This document shows, one piece after another, positions 1 to 7,701 of a stretch of 32,847 nt of DNA. A program made the translations under genes and the position numbers. Below the pieces are notes generated by a model. That model did no database searches. It was not told where the DNA came from and saw only the letters and a list, made by a program, of their open reading frames with translations. The DNA comes from an uncultured Agathobaculum sp. (GTDB lineage Bacteria; Bacillota; Clostridia; Oscillospirales; Butyricicoccaceae). The stretch is taken from positions 1 to 32,847 of the forward strand of contig NZ_CALWJK010000025.1 in the NCBI RefSeq assembly GCF_944380975.1. Direction: 5' to 3'. Position 1 is the first letter of the stretch. The number at the start of each line of letters is the position of its first letter.

Positions 1-620
1 GGCAAGCAGACGAGCCTCCGACTGACGCTCATCCGTCGCTTTACATATTGTATCAAAAATTTGAGGTTTGTACACCTTTTTTTTATCAGACCGACGGAAA
101 TATTCCAAATTGCCCGATTGACAGTGGTTTGAGCGACCACAGCAAGCGGCCTGTCAACCATCTCGGATCGCTCGGTGAACGCCCGCGCCTGCTCTTCGCC
201 CTCCAGCACGACCGACTCGCCGCACCAGCCTTGGATGCCCACAACCTCAGGATGACCCGCGCTGCCCAGAATGACGATCAGGCGGCCATCCCTGCTTTCC
301 CGGTCAGCAATGCGGTGGATTTTCTGGACAAACGGACAGGTCGCATCGAAAACCTCGCAGTTTTTCGCCGCAAGAGTATCATAAACCGTGCGTGGCACAC
401 CATGGGCACGGATGAGCACCTTCGCCCCATCCGGGATCTCTTCCAGCGTATGGGCGGTGCGCACGCCGCGCTCCTCCAACCGCCGAATCTCATGCATATT
501 GTGAATGATTTCGCCGTAAGCGTAAATCACACCGTTTTTCCCCGCCTGCTGCTCAGCCAGATCGACCGCACGGCGCACACCGAAGCAGAAGCCTGCGGTT
601 TTTGCAACTGTAACACTCAT
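1..620 (-). CDS. ispH: 4-hydroxy-3-methylbut-2-enyl diphosphate reductase, partial and frameshifted
   Basis: IspH makes IPP and DMAPP in the last step of the MEP isoprenoid pathway, using a 4Fe-4S cluster. The frame from ATG 620 reads MSVTVAKTAGFCFGVRRAV, with cluster Cys12, the IHN motif (H40), the AHGVP motif (residues 72-76) and the second ligand in TCPFV (Cys95). It stays IspH-like through VVAQTT (161-166). Near 54-84 the homology moves to another frame, where FDTICKATDERQ, carrying the third cluster Cys, is read. A one-base indel in the T8 run (77-84) or the A5 run (56-60) would explain this. The start overlaps the plsC stop as ATGA. In many Clostridia this gene continues into S1 RNA-binding domains; that part would lie off the window. 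Identity is near certain; whether the frameshift is real is open. Confidence 0.93.
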   Translation of the reverse strand, partial: MSVTVAKTAGFCFGVRRAVDLAEQQAGKNGVIYAYGEIIHNMHEIRRLEERGVRTAHTLEEIPDGAKVLIRAHGVPRTVYDTLAAKNCEVFDATCPFVQKIHRIADRESRDGRLIVILGSAGHPEVVGIQGWCGESVVLEGEEQARAFTERSEMVDRPLAVVAQTTVNRAIWNISVGLIKKRCTNLKFLIQYVKRRMSVSRRLVCL

Positions 621-1204
621 ACTTTTTCCTTCAATGCGTAAATGCGGTGCAAAATATCATCCGCGATCACGCCATAATCCTTTTCGTTTGCATCCGGACG
701 AAACGGCTCACCAATAACAACGGTTGCCTTGCAGCGAAACCCCTTGTTTTCCGTGATGTACATCGGCAGGATCGGCGCACGGGTCTTGACCGCGAGCATC
801 GCCGCACCTTTTTTGGTTTCGCCCTCGCTTGCGCCACGCGTGCCCTGCGGGAAGATAATCAGCTTGCGTCCCTCTCGCACTGCGCCAAGCGCAGTCTTGA
901 TCGCGGTGATATCCGCACCCGCACGGTCGATCGGGAACGCGCCCAGCGCCGCAATCAGCCACGCAAACAGCTTATTGCCCTCAAACAATTCTTTCTTTGC
1001 CATCAAGCGCAGCGGCGTTTGATGGCCCAGCGCAACCGCCGCAAACGGCGGATCGGATAGCTGCACATGGTTGGGGCAGACCACGCATCCGCCCTCCGGG
1101 ATGTTTTCCCGGCCAATCACCTTGTATCCGAAGTAAATATGAAAGCCCAGCGCCACAAACGGCACGGCAAACCATTGAAACCAGCGGTGGAATTTGAATT
1201 TCAT
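617..1204 (-). CDS. plsC: 1-acyl-sn-glycerol-3-phosphate acyltransferase
   Basis: PlsC acylates lysophosphatidic acid to phosphatidic acid at the cytoplasmic face of the membrane. The 195-residue protein has a hydrophobic N-terminus (about 8-30), the catalytic HX4D block NHVQLSDP (H46, D51), the substrate-binding block FPQGTRG (118-124; most relatives have Glu where this has Gln) and the APILPMYI block around 143-150. The length is typical of short bacterial PlsC proteins. The ATG overlaps the cmk stop by ATGA, and its own stop overlaps the ispH start the same way, so translation of cmk, plsC and ispH is probably coupled. This gene order is common in Clostridia. Confidence 0.93.
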   Translation of the reverse strand: MKFKFHRWFQWFAVPFVALGFHIYFGYKVIGRENIPEGGCVVCPNHVQLSDPPFAAVALGHQTPLRLMAKKELFEGNKLFAWLIAALGAFPIDRAGADITAIKTALGAVREGRKLIIFPQGTRGASEGETKKGAAMLAVKTRAPILPMYITENKGFRCKATVVIGEPFRPDANEKDYGVIADDILHRIYALKEKV

Positions 1205-1881
1205 CGGTCTCCCTCCGTTTTCTCCCGAATGATGCGCAGGACAGCTTCAATGCTCTGTTCCAACGTGATATCGCTCGTATCCAGCAGCACGGCATCCTCC
1301 GCCTGCCTCAGCGGCGCGACCGCGCGCGTCATATCCAGATGATCGCGCTGCCGAATATCGCGCAGCACCTCGTCCAGCGTCACCTGCTGTCCCTTTTCGC
1401 GCAGCTCCAGAAAGCGCCGCTGTGCGCGCGACTCTGCCGAAGCCGTCAGGAAAATCTTGACCGGCGCATCCGGCAGGATGACCGTGCCAATGTCTCGCCC
1501 ATCCATCAGGATATTGCCATTTCGAGCCATATTCCGCTGGGTATCCAGCAAAAATTGCCGCACTTCCGGCACCGCCGATACCTTAGAGGCATATTTTGCG
1601 ATCTCAGGCGTGCGAATGGCGTCCGATACATCTTCACCGCACAGCAGAATATGCTGCGCACCGTCCTGATACTCGAGCGCCAGCGTGATTTCAGGTAAAA
1701 CCGAAACAATGCCCGCTGTATCTTCTCCGGAAATCCCTTTGCGGCACACCGCAAGGCCGATTGCACGGTACATCGCGCCCGTGTCCACATACACATAGCC
1801 CAGCTTCGCAGCTGCCGCGCGCGCAACCGTCGACTTTCCCGCGCCTGACGGGCCGTCGATTGCGACCGAAATATAACCCAT
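1201..1881 (-). CDS. cmk: Cytidylate kinase
   Basis: CMP/dCMP kinase for nucleotide recycling, 226 residues. The N-terminus MGYISVAIDGPSGAGKST holds the P-loop (GPSGAGKS, 10-17), followed by the DTGAMYRA segment that binds the base and the later DGRDIGTVI motif, both typical of the family. An in-frame start 18 codons upstream exists, but ATG 1881 has AAGGAGG at ideal distance and begins exactly at the family N-terminus, so I use it. It follows the flavoprotein gene with a 2-bp gap and overlaps plsC by ATGA. Confidence 0.95.
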   Translation of the reverse strand: MGYISVAIDGPSGAGKSTVARAAAAKLGYVYVDTGAMYRAIGLAVCRKGISGEDTAGIVSVLPEITLALEYQDGAQHILLCGEDVSDAIRTPEIAKYASKVSAVPEVRQFLLDTQRNMARNGNILMDGRDIGTVILPDAPVKIFLTASAESRAQRRFLELREKGQQVTLDEVLRDIRQRDHLDMTRAVAPLRQAEDAVLLDTSDITLEQSIEAVLRIIREKTEGDR

Positions 1882-1883
1882 GT

Positions 1884-3113
1884 TTATTCCTCCTTCTGCG
1901 CGGCGGACAGCCCGGCTAACCGGCCGGTCGACCACGCGATCTGCAAATTAAAGCCGCCCGTATAGGCGTCTATATCCAGCACCTCGCCCGCAAAATACAG
2001 GCCGGCGCATTTTTTCGATTCCATAGTCTTGGGACTGACCTCGCGCACGCTGACGCCGCCCGTGGTCACGATTGCCTCCGCGATCGGGCGCTTGCCCGAC
2101 ACTGCCACGGAAAAATGCTTGAGCGTGTGCAAAAGCGAAGCGCGCTGCGCCTTGGTGATGCTGTTCACCTTGGCATGCGGATCAATCTCAGACAGCCGCA
2201 CCACCACCGGAATCAGCTTGCGCGGCAGCAAATCGCCCAGTGCATTGATAAAATCACTGTTTTTATGCTTATCAAAATCGCTTAGCAGCCGTTTGTCCAG
2301 CGTTTTTTCGTCCAGCGCAGGCTTGAGGTCGATTTCTACCCGATATTCCTTGCTGCCGAAGTGCCGCATATGGGCAGACGCAGACAGAATCAGCGGGCCG
2401 GACAAGCCGAAATGCGTGAACAGCATCTCACCGAACTCGGAAAAAATCTTTTTGTTATTTTCGAACACAGTCACCTGTACATTGCGCAGACTGAGTCCCA
2501 TTAGTTCGCGGCAGATATCCCCTGCCTCGACCAGCGGCACCAGCGACGGGTTGGGCGGCACAACCGTGTGCCCGACCTGTTTGGCAAAGAGGTATCCGTC
2601 GCCGGTCGATCCGGTTTGCGGATAAGAGGCTCCGCCAGTCGCAACAATGACCCGATCCCCCTCATAAAGCTTGCCGTGCGCGCGCACGCCAACGATAAAA
2701 CCATCCCTTATTTCCAATTGCTCTACTGTTTTCTGTATGATTGTAACACCCAAACGTTTGACCCAGGTAAAAAGTGCGTCAATAATATCCGCAGACTTGT
2801 CCGAAACCGGAAAAACGCGGTTGCCGCGCTCGGTTTTAAGCGGCACACCATGCGCTTCAAAAAACGCCATCACATCCGCGGGCGAAAAGCAATCCAGCGC
2901 GGAATACAAAAAGCGCGGATTGACCGGCACGTTCTGCAAAACGGTCTGTGCATCGCAGTTATTGCACACATTGCAGCGGCCCTTGCCCGTGATGAACAGC
3001 TTGCGGCCGACCTTTTCGTTCATCTCGAACAGCGTCACGCGTGCCCCATTTTCCGCAGCGGTGCCCGCTGCCATCAGGCCCGCCGCACCGCCGCCGACTA
3101 CCAGAATGTTCAA
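1884..3113 (-). CDS. HI0933/YhiN-family FAD-dependent oxidoreductase
   Basis: A 409-residue flavoprotein of the HI0933 family (aminoacetone oxidase/BaiN-like). The dinucleotide-binding GGGAAG (7-12) is followed by the acidic end of the second strand in LFEMNEK and the diagnostic GRKLFITGKGRCNVCNN region (about 36-52). Further family blocks are VIVATGGASYPQTGSTGDG and, at the C-terminus, YFAGEVLDIDAYTGGFNLQ with the second FAD contact. The start is TTG 3113, overlapping the RpiR stop as TTGA, with GGAGG about 10 nt upstream. The physiological substrate of most members is unknown; in Clostridia the gene often precedes cmk, as here. Confidence 0.88.
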   Translation of the reverse strand: MNILVVGGGAAGLMAAGTAAENGARVTLFEMNEKVGRKLFITGKGRCNVCNNCDAQTVLQNVPVNPRFLYSALDCFSPADVMAFFEAHGVPLKTERGNRVFPVSDKSADIIDALFTWVKRLGVTIIQKTVEQLEIRDGFIVGVRAHGKLYEGDRVIVATGGASYPQTGSTGDGYLFAKQVGHTVVPPNPSLVPLVEAGDICRELMGLSLRNVQVTVFENNKKIFSEFGEMLFTHFGLSGPLILSASAHMRHFGSKEYRVEIDLKPALDEKTLDKRLLSDFDKHKNSDFINALGDLLPRKLIPVVVRLSEIDPHAKVNSITKAQRASLLHTLKHFSVAVSGKRPIAEAIVTTGGVSVREVSPKTMESKKCAGLYFAGEVLDIDAYTGGFNLQIAWSTGRLAGLSAAQKEE

Positions 3114-3979
3114 TTTGTCTCGTCCTCCGGCTTCTCGTATACGTCGTATTCCTCCCAGATGCGCTCGAGCTTGTTGAAGGTCTGCTCGATTTCGTCGCGT
3201 CGGCTCATGCCGACGGCAACGATGAGCGCATTGATGACCGAAAGCGGCGCCACCAGCGAATCGACAAAGCTTGCCATATCGCTGCGCGCCAGCAGCAGAT
3301 GGTCGGCTACGCGCGCCAATGGAGACAGTCGCGAATCGGTCAGCGCGATCACGCGCGCGCCACGGTCCCGTGCGTACTGCATGGCGCTGAGCGTGCGCTT
3401 GGAGTAGCGCGGGAAGCTGACGCCGAGCACCACATCACCCGGCCCGACGCGCAGCACCTGTTCAAATATCTCACTGACGCTGTTGGTATGTACCAGCGTT
3501 ACATTTTCAAACAAAAGGTTAAAATAAAATCCAACAAAGCTCGATAATGCGCTGGAGGAGCGCACACCGAGCAGGTAAATCCGTTTCGCCCCGATCAGTG
3601 CATCTACCGCGCCCTGAAACGCGTCGCGGTCGATCTCGTCCAGCGTTTGCCGGATCATATCCATATCCGCGTGCAGTACGGTCTGCAATACATCGCGCCC
3701 GCCCATGCGGTCGCTCGACACCTCCATGCGCTGTACCGAGGTCAGCTTGTTGCGGATCATCTCCTGCAAGGCGCGCTGTAAGTGCGGATAGCCGTCATAG
3801 CCCAGTTCGGTCGCAAACCGCACCACGGTCGATTCGCTTACGCCAACGGTTGTTCCCAGACGGCTGGCCGTCATAAAGGCCGCTTTGTCGTAATGCTCGA
3901 GGATAAAGCGCGCAATCTGCTTTTGCCCCTTGGAAAAGCTGGACAGCTCGCTCTGGATTTTATTGATCAGGTCGTTCAT
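3110..3979 (-). CDS. RpiR/MurR-family transcriptional regulator (HTH + SIS)
   Basis: The 289-residue protein has an RpiR-type helix-turn-helix domain (about 1-77, with TTVGVSESTVVRFATELGY as recognition region) and a SIS sugar-phosphate-binding domain (about 125-260, with GVRSSSALS and GVSFPRYSKRT). Family members sense phosphosugars such as MurNAc-6-P, glucosamine-6-P or hexose-6-P; the ligand here cannot be read from sequence. It is the first gene of the operon leading into the flavoprotein, cmk, plsC and ispH. Its promoter is flanked by two TGCAAAA/TTTTGCA-type inverted repeats, which suggests autoregulation of the whole operon. Confidence 0.87.
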   Translation of the reverse strand: MNDLINKIQSELSSFSKGQKQIARFILEHYDKAAFMTASRLGTTVGVSESTVVRFATELGYDGYPHLQRALQEMIRNKLTSVQRMEVSSDRMGGRDVLQTVLHADMDMIRQTLDEIDRDAFQGAVDALIGAKRIYLLGVRSSSALSSFVGFYFNLLFENVTLVHTNSVSEIFEQVLRVGPGDVVLGVSFPRYSKRTLSAMQYARDRGARVIALTDSRLSPLARVADHLLLARSDMASFVDSLVAPLSVINALIVAVGMSRRDEIEQTFNKLERIWEEYDVYEKPEDETN

Positions 3980-3998
3980 GGTTTCTCTCCCTTTGCAT

Positions 3999-4016
3999 GC
4001 AAAACCTGCATTTTGC
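3999..4016. promoter_or_regulatory. Inverted repeat, candidate RpiR operator (downstream copy)
   Basis: GCAAAA-CCTGCA-TTTTGC is a perfect 6-bp-arm inverted repeat between the predicted transcription start (about 4017) and the RpiR start codon. It matches the arms of the repeat at 4042-4062. Its assignment as an operator is inferred from position and duplication. Confidence 0.45.
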
Positions 4017-4023
4017 CGTTTCT

Positions 4024-4052
4024 ATTTTAAGCGGTTGTTCTGCAAAATGCAA
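4024..4052 (-). promoter_or_regulatory. Sigma-A-type promoter of the rpiR-HI0933-cmk-plsC-ispH operon
   Basis: On the minus strand TTGCAT (4052-4047) and TAAAAT (4029-4024) are separated by exactly 17 bp. The predicted start near 4017 leaves a leader of about 38 nt to the RpiR ATG. Confidence 0.65.
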
Positions 4053-4062
4053 GAAGTTTTGC
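4042..4062. promoter_or_regulatory. Inverted repeat, candidate RpiR operator (upstream copy)
   Basis: GCAAAA and TTTTGC arms with 9 bp between them overlap the -35 element of the promoter at 4024-4052. The same arms recur at 3999-4016 with a 6-bp spacer. Repressor binding here would block RNA polymerase. The end of rluB (4064) abuts the repeat. Confidence 0.42.
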
Positions 4063-4063
4063 A

Positions 4064-4789
4064 TCAATCCTGCAAATTTGCAGCAATTTCCTGCAAGTAT
4101 GCCAGCTCATCCGCGGTCAAATCGCGCCACGCACCCGATTTCAGATGCGGGTCGAGCGGCAGCGCCCCGACTGCCACCCGTTTGAGACGGCGCACCTCCA
4201 GTCCGCATTGCTCACACATTTTACGGATCTGACGGTTGCGGCCCTCATGAATCGTCAGGCGCAGCTTGGCACTCTGCTCGTCTCTCTCCAAAATGACAAC
4301 CTCCGCCGGACGGATTGCATATCCGTCGATGGTCATTGGCTCGGACAGGCGCGGGATATTGTCCAGCCGCCCGCGCACACGCACCTCATAATGCTTTTCC
4401 ACCTCATGCCGCGGATGGGTCAACGCATGCACCAGTTCACCGTCGTTGGTCAGCAAAAGCAAGCCTTCCGAGTTATAATCCAGCCGACCGACCGGCACCA
4501 CACGCGCGCGGCAATCCCGCACCAGATCGGCCACGGTCTTGCGGCTGCGCTCATCGCTCAACGTCGTCACATAGCCGCGCGGTTTATACAGCATCAGATA
4601 GCGTTTTTCCTCGGCCATGCCGATCGGCTTGCCATCCACCTGAATTTTGTCGCGCCGCAGATCCGCGCGGTCGCCCAGCGAAGCCGCATGGCCGTTGACC
4701 AGCACGCGGCCTTCCAAAATCCAACGCTCCGCCTCACGGCGCGAGCATAGGCCCGCCTGCGCGAGCAGCTTTTGCAGTCTTTCTTCCAC
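4064..4789 (-). CDS. rluB: 23S rRNA pseudouridine synthase RluB/RsuA family
   Basis: The 241-residue enzyme isomerises a specific uridine in rRNA. It has an N-terminal S4 RNA-binding domain (about 1-60, RLQKLLAQAGLCSRREAE) and the catalytic block GRLDYNSEGLLLLTNDG with Asp104. The C-terminal NRQIRKMCEQCGLEVRRLKR segment is typical of the RsuA/RluB/RluE/RluF group. The start is GTG 4789, with GGAGG upstream and a 23-bp gap after the carboxypeptidase gene. In Firmicutes rluB commonly sits next to scpAB and dacF, which supports RluB over RsuA or RluF, but exact target specificity is inferred. Confidence 0.88.
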   Translation of the reverse strand: MEERLQKLLAQAGLCSRREAERWILEGRVLVNGHAASLGDRADLRRDKIQVDGKPIGMAEEKRYLMLYKPRGYVTTLSDERSRKTVADLVRDCRARVVPVGRLDYNSEGLLLLTNDGELVHALTHPRHEVEKHYEVRVRGRLDNIPRLSEPMTIDGYAIRPAEVVILERDEQSAKLRLTIHEGRNRQIRKMCEQCGLEVRRLKRVAVGALPLDPHLKSGAWRDLTADELAYLQEIAANLQD

Positions 4790-4812
4790 TTGTTGTCCTC
4801 CGTCCTATTCTG

Positions 4813-5898
4813 TCAATCCTCGCCGAACAACCGATCCCAGAGCCGTTCGGTCAAGCTCTTTTCCTCGGGCGGCAGCAGTACCGCCCCGCCGTATACCAGC
4901 GCATCATCCGCCAGCACCATTCCATCCAGCCGGTATTCAATCCGTCCGGCGAACGCACTCTGCACCACCGGCGCATAGCAGATCCGATCGCCGTACCGCA
5001 CAGTCTGGATGCGCTCCTGTTCGCCGGGCAGCAGCATTGCGGTCATGGTATTGCGCGCGATCAGCGGCACAGTATCCGTGTTGCCGCCAAACACTTGCTG
5101 CTGCATGATTTGCTCGCCTGCTTCGTGCAGCGTCACCTCTTCATACTGCGCAAAGCCCTGATCGAGCAGCGCCATATGATCGTTCCAGTCATCCGGGTCG
5201 TTGAGCGTCACCACAATCACCGTGCGGCCGTTTTTCTCCGCGGCAGAGACCAGACAACGTCCCGCCGCCTTGGTATACCCGGTTTTGACGCCGATTGCAC
5301 CGTCATACATGCTTAGTAGTCGATTATGGTTGGTAAACGTACGCTGTCCCACCGTATAATTCTCAGTCGATACGATCTGCCGAAACACCGGGTCGCGCAG
5401 CGCCTCGGCCGTGATGATGGCAAGCTCGCGCGCGGTGGTATAATGCGTTTCACTCGGCAGGCCGTTCGGGTTGTCAAAATGAGTGTTCGTCAATCCAAGG
5501 GCTGCTGCCTTGTCGTTCATTTTTTGCACAAAGGCTTCCAGTCCGCCGCATTCACCCGCAATGGCCACCGCCGCGTCGTTACCCGACTCCAGCATCAAGC
5601 CATACAGTGTATCGCGCAGGGTGAGCGTTTCGCCCTCCTGCAAGTACATCGACGAGCCTTCCACCTGCGTATATTCCTTGCGGACCGTATATTCCCGGTC
5701 AAGGTCGCCCTCTCCGAGCGCCACCAGCGCCGTCATGATCTTGGTCGTGGACGCCATCGGCAGGCGTGCATCCGCATTCTGCTCCAGCAGCACTTCACCT
5801 GTGTCTGCGTCGATTACGATGGCCGCCTTCGCGCTGATTGCACCCGCGGCGGGCAGACAAAGCACAAAGCATAACAGTCCGCACAGTATTTTCTTCAC
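4813..5898 (-). CDS. dacF: D-alanyl-D-alanine carboxypeptidase (DacF/PBP5 type)
   Basis: A serine-type penicillin-binding protein that trims the terminal D-Ala from peptidoglycan stem peptides outside the membrane. From GTG 5898 (361 residues) it begins MKKILCGLLCFVLCLPAAGA, a signal peptide. The active-site motifs are in order: STTK (S50, K53), SGN (105-107) and KTG (205-207). The C-terminal domain ends in a short LTERLWDRLFGED helix that may be an amphipathic membrane anchor. I prefer GTG 5898 because GGGGAGAG lies 8 nt before it. ATG 5919 would add 7 residues before the signal peptide and has no SD. Its place between ytfJ and rluB matches DacF loci of Clostridia; a role in spore cortex is possible. 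Confidence 0.9.
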   Translation of the reverse strand: MKKILCGLLCFVLCLPAAGAISAKAAIVIDADTGEVLLEQNADARLPMASTTKIMTALVALGEGDLDREYTVRKEYTQVEGSSMYLQEGETLTLRDTLYGLMLESGNDAAVAIAGECGGLEAFVQKMNDKAAALGLTNTHFDNPNGLPSETHYTTARELAIITAEALRDPVFRQIVSTENYTVGQRTFTNHNRLLSMYDGAIGVKTGYTKAAGRCLVSAAEKNGRTVIVVTLNDPDDWNDHMALLDQGFAQYEEVTLHEAGEQIMQQQVFGGNTDTVPLIARNTMTAMLLPGEQERIQTVRYGDRICYAPVVQSAFAGRIEYRLDGMVLADDALVYGGAVLLPPEEKSLTERLWDRLFGED

Positions 5899-5921
5899 GT
5901 TCGCATCTCTCCCCTGCATGA

Positions 5922-5956
5922 CAAAACCTACTCAGCATATCTGTGAGTAGGTTTTG
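5922..5956 (-). terminator. 13-bp perfect hairpin between ytfJ and dacF
   Basis: The arms CAAAACCTACTCA and TGAGTAGGTTTTG pair perfectly around a 9-nt loop. On the minus strand the right arm ends in TTTT, so it can act as a weak terminator or attenuator after ytfJ. It ends 23 nt before the chosen dacF start, so it may set dacF expression relative to the upstream genes. Confidence 0.6.
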
Positions 5957-5971
5957 CGGAGAAACGCCGTC

Positions 5972-6403
5972 TTATTCTTCGGTTTCCGGGGCAGGCTGCT
6001 GATCGGGCTGCATTTTTCCCTTATAGCCCTCCACAAAGCTGGAAACCTTGTTAATCGCCCCCGGTATCATTTCCACCAGACGGTCGACCGTCGTGGATGC
6101 CTGCGCATTGACACCCAGAATGTTCGCGCTGCCGTCGCGTCCGATGATCAGGAAGCACACGGGCGAAACGGTCACGCCCGCGCCGCCGCCGCCACCAAAG
6201 GCCAGCGGCGCGCCCGACGGCATATGCTTGGGCGCAAAATCGCTGCCACCGGAGGCAAAGCCAAAGGTCACCTTGGATACCGGGATAACGGTCGTGCCGT
6301 CCGGCGTGGTGATCGGCGTGCCGATGATCGTGTTCACGTCCACCATTTCCTTGATCTTAGCCATGGTTTCCGTCATCAGATTGCTGATGGGATGCTCACT
6401 CAT
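5972..6403 (-). CDS. ytfJ: YtfJ/GerW-family sporulation protein
   Basis: A 143-residue protein of the Spore_YtfJ family (GerW, linked to spore formation and germination). The characteristic order is visible: a short helical N-terminus with TMAKIKEMVDVNTIIG, the TPDGTTVIPVSKVTFGF strand block, a glycine-rich stretch GGGGGAGVTVSPVCFLII (about 69-86), and a GINKVSSFV-like C-terminal helix (PGAINKVSSFV). There is no signal peptide or membrane span. Its start overlaps the DUF2953 gene by 8 bp. The C-terminal tail QPDQQPAPETEE is low complexity. Confidence 0.88.
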   Translation of the reverse strand: MSEHPISNLMTETMAKIKEMVDVNTIIGTPITTPDGTTVIPVSKVTFGFASGGSDFAPKHMPSGAPLAFGGGGGAGVTVSPVCFLIIGRDGSANILGVNAQASTTVDRLVEMIPGAINKVSSFVEGYKGKMQPDQQPAPETEE

Positions 6404-7046
6404 GTGTTATCGCCTCTTCTTTCTTTATCATTCGTTTATACATCCGGTACAGTTCCCCGCTGTGCCGCAGCAGGCACCACAGCACCCGCAGCGGACGCAG
6501 CCAGCAGAACACGGTAAACGCCCATTCGGTGTGGTCAGCCTCAAAATCGGCGTCCACATCCACATGATAATCCCGCATAGAAAAAGTATTCTCCAGAAAC
6601 GGGACAATCATGCCAGTTATCGCCGCGGACTGCCCGAGCAAAATGCCGGTTTTGGCGGCATCGTCCGTCCCGATGACCACACGCACCCGCAAACGGCTGA
6701 CCTGCACCGCATCGGTCAACTCACTGTGCAGGCGGTGCGTCAGATCGGCCAGTTCCCCGATGTCCAGTTCGTCACGATTGAACGAATAGCGGTACTTTTT
6801 CTTTTTTTGTTTTTTGGACGGCTTGTGCCCGCCCTCCTTCGGCTCAGATGGCGGCTGCTCTTTTTTTCGTCGGGGCCGCGGCCAGACCGGGATGCGTACC
6901 GGTCCATAGCACACCTCGGCGCTGATATCCCCGTTGACACCGACCACGTCTATGCCGGTTCGCACACACAGCAGTAGCAAAATCAGCAGCAGCGCAAACA
7001 GCACAAGCCCCACGAGTACCGCCAGTATCACGAGTAGTACCGACAT
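6396..7046 (-). CDS. DUF2953 membrane protein
   Basis: The 216-residue protein has one N-terminal transmembrane helix (about 3-27, Leu/Val-rich), then an outer or inner-face domain. A Lys/Pro-rich linker (about 60-85, with KKQKKKKYRY) precedes a segment containing VRVVIGTDDAAKTGILLGQ and the DVDADFEADHTEW block, both typical of DUF2953. A second hydrophobic stretch (FCWLRPLRVLWCLL) lies near the C-terminus. The family has no proven function, but it regularly sits between scpB and ytfJ in spore-forming Clostridia, as here, which suggests a role in sporulation. It begins 7 bp downstream of the scpB stop and overlaps ytfJ. Confidence 0.82.
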   Translation of the reverse strand: MSVLLVILAVLVGLVLFALLLILLLLCVRTGIDVVGVNGDISAEVCYGPVRIPVWPRPRRKKEQPPSEPKEGGHKPSKKQKKKKYRYSFNRDELDIGELADLTHRLHSELTDAVQVSRLRVRVVIGTDDAAKTGILLGQSAAITGMIVPFLENTFSMRDYHVDVDADFEADHTEWAFTVFCWLRPLRVLWCLLRHSGELYRMYKRMIKKEEAITHE

Positions 7047-7053
7047 GCGAGCT

Positions 7054-7695
7054 TCACTCCGTTTCCTGCGGTGCGTCCAGCGGCAAGGAATCCTCCCCGA
7101 CAGACGGCTGCGGCGGCGTCAGTGTGATGATTTCCGCCGGCGGCTGATCGGGCACCTGATCCACATCAATCTCCATCTGCTCGTTTTCCTCCAGTGCGGG
7201 AAGCGCGGGCAGTTCCTCCAAACCGCTCAGACCAAAGGTGCGCAAAAACGCCTCAGTCGTGCGGAACAGCATCGGTCGGCCGGGCACGTCCAGACGGCCC
7301 GCCTCTTCGATCAGCCCTTTTTCCACAAGGCCTGCCACCGTACCACCGGAATCCACGCCGCGCAGCTGATCGATAAACGCACGGGTAACCGGCTGACGAT
7401 ATGCCACAATGGTCAGAACTTCCAGCGCCGCAGCGGACAGCGACGGCGGCTTACGCGACTCGGTCACGCGGCGCGCCGCTTCCGCATAAAGCGGACGCGA
7501 GCATAGCTGCAGCTTGTCCTCCAGACGCAGCAGCATAATGCCGCGGTTCTCGAAATCATACAAATTTTCCAGCGCGGCGGCCGCATCCAGCAGCGCTTCG
7601 CGCGAGGTTTCCAGCGCGGCGACGAGCCGTTCCACCGGCACTGCATCGCCCGCGGCAAACAACACGGCCTCCAGCCCCGCCTCCAGTTCGGTCAT
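7054..7695 (-). CDS. scpB: Segregation and condensation protein B
   Basis: ScpB is a kleisin-associated winged-helix subunit of the SMC-ScpAB condensin. The 213-residue protein has tandem winged-helix domains; diagnostic strings are LEAVLFAAGDAV near the start, LSAAALEVLTIVAYRQPVTR (about 89-108) and RGVDSGGTVAGLVEKGLIEE, followed by GRPMLFRTTEAFL. The acidic/Pro-rich tail (from about 170) is longer than in B. subtilis. It starts 6 bp after the scpA stop. Confidence 0.94.
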   Translation of the reverse strand: MTELEAGLEAVLFAAGDAVPVERLVAALETSREALLDAAAALENLYDFENRGIMLLRLEDKLQLCSRPLYAEAARRVTESRKPPSLSAAALEVLTIVAYRQPVTRAFIDQLRGVDSGGTVAGLVEKGLIEEAGRLDVPGRPMLFRTTEAFLRTFGLSGLEELPALPALEENEQMEIDVDQVPDQPPAEIITLTPPQPSVGEDSLPLDAPQETE

Positions 7696-7701
7696 CGCAC
7701 G

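Noticed and set aside
48-641. 197-codon plus-strand frame
   Set aside because: It lies antisense to ispH, whose motifs are clear on the other strand.
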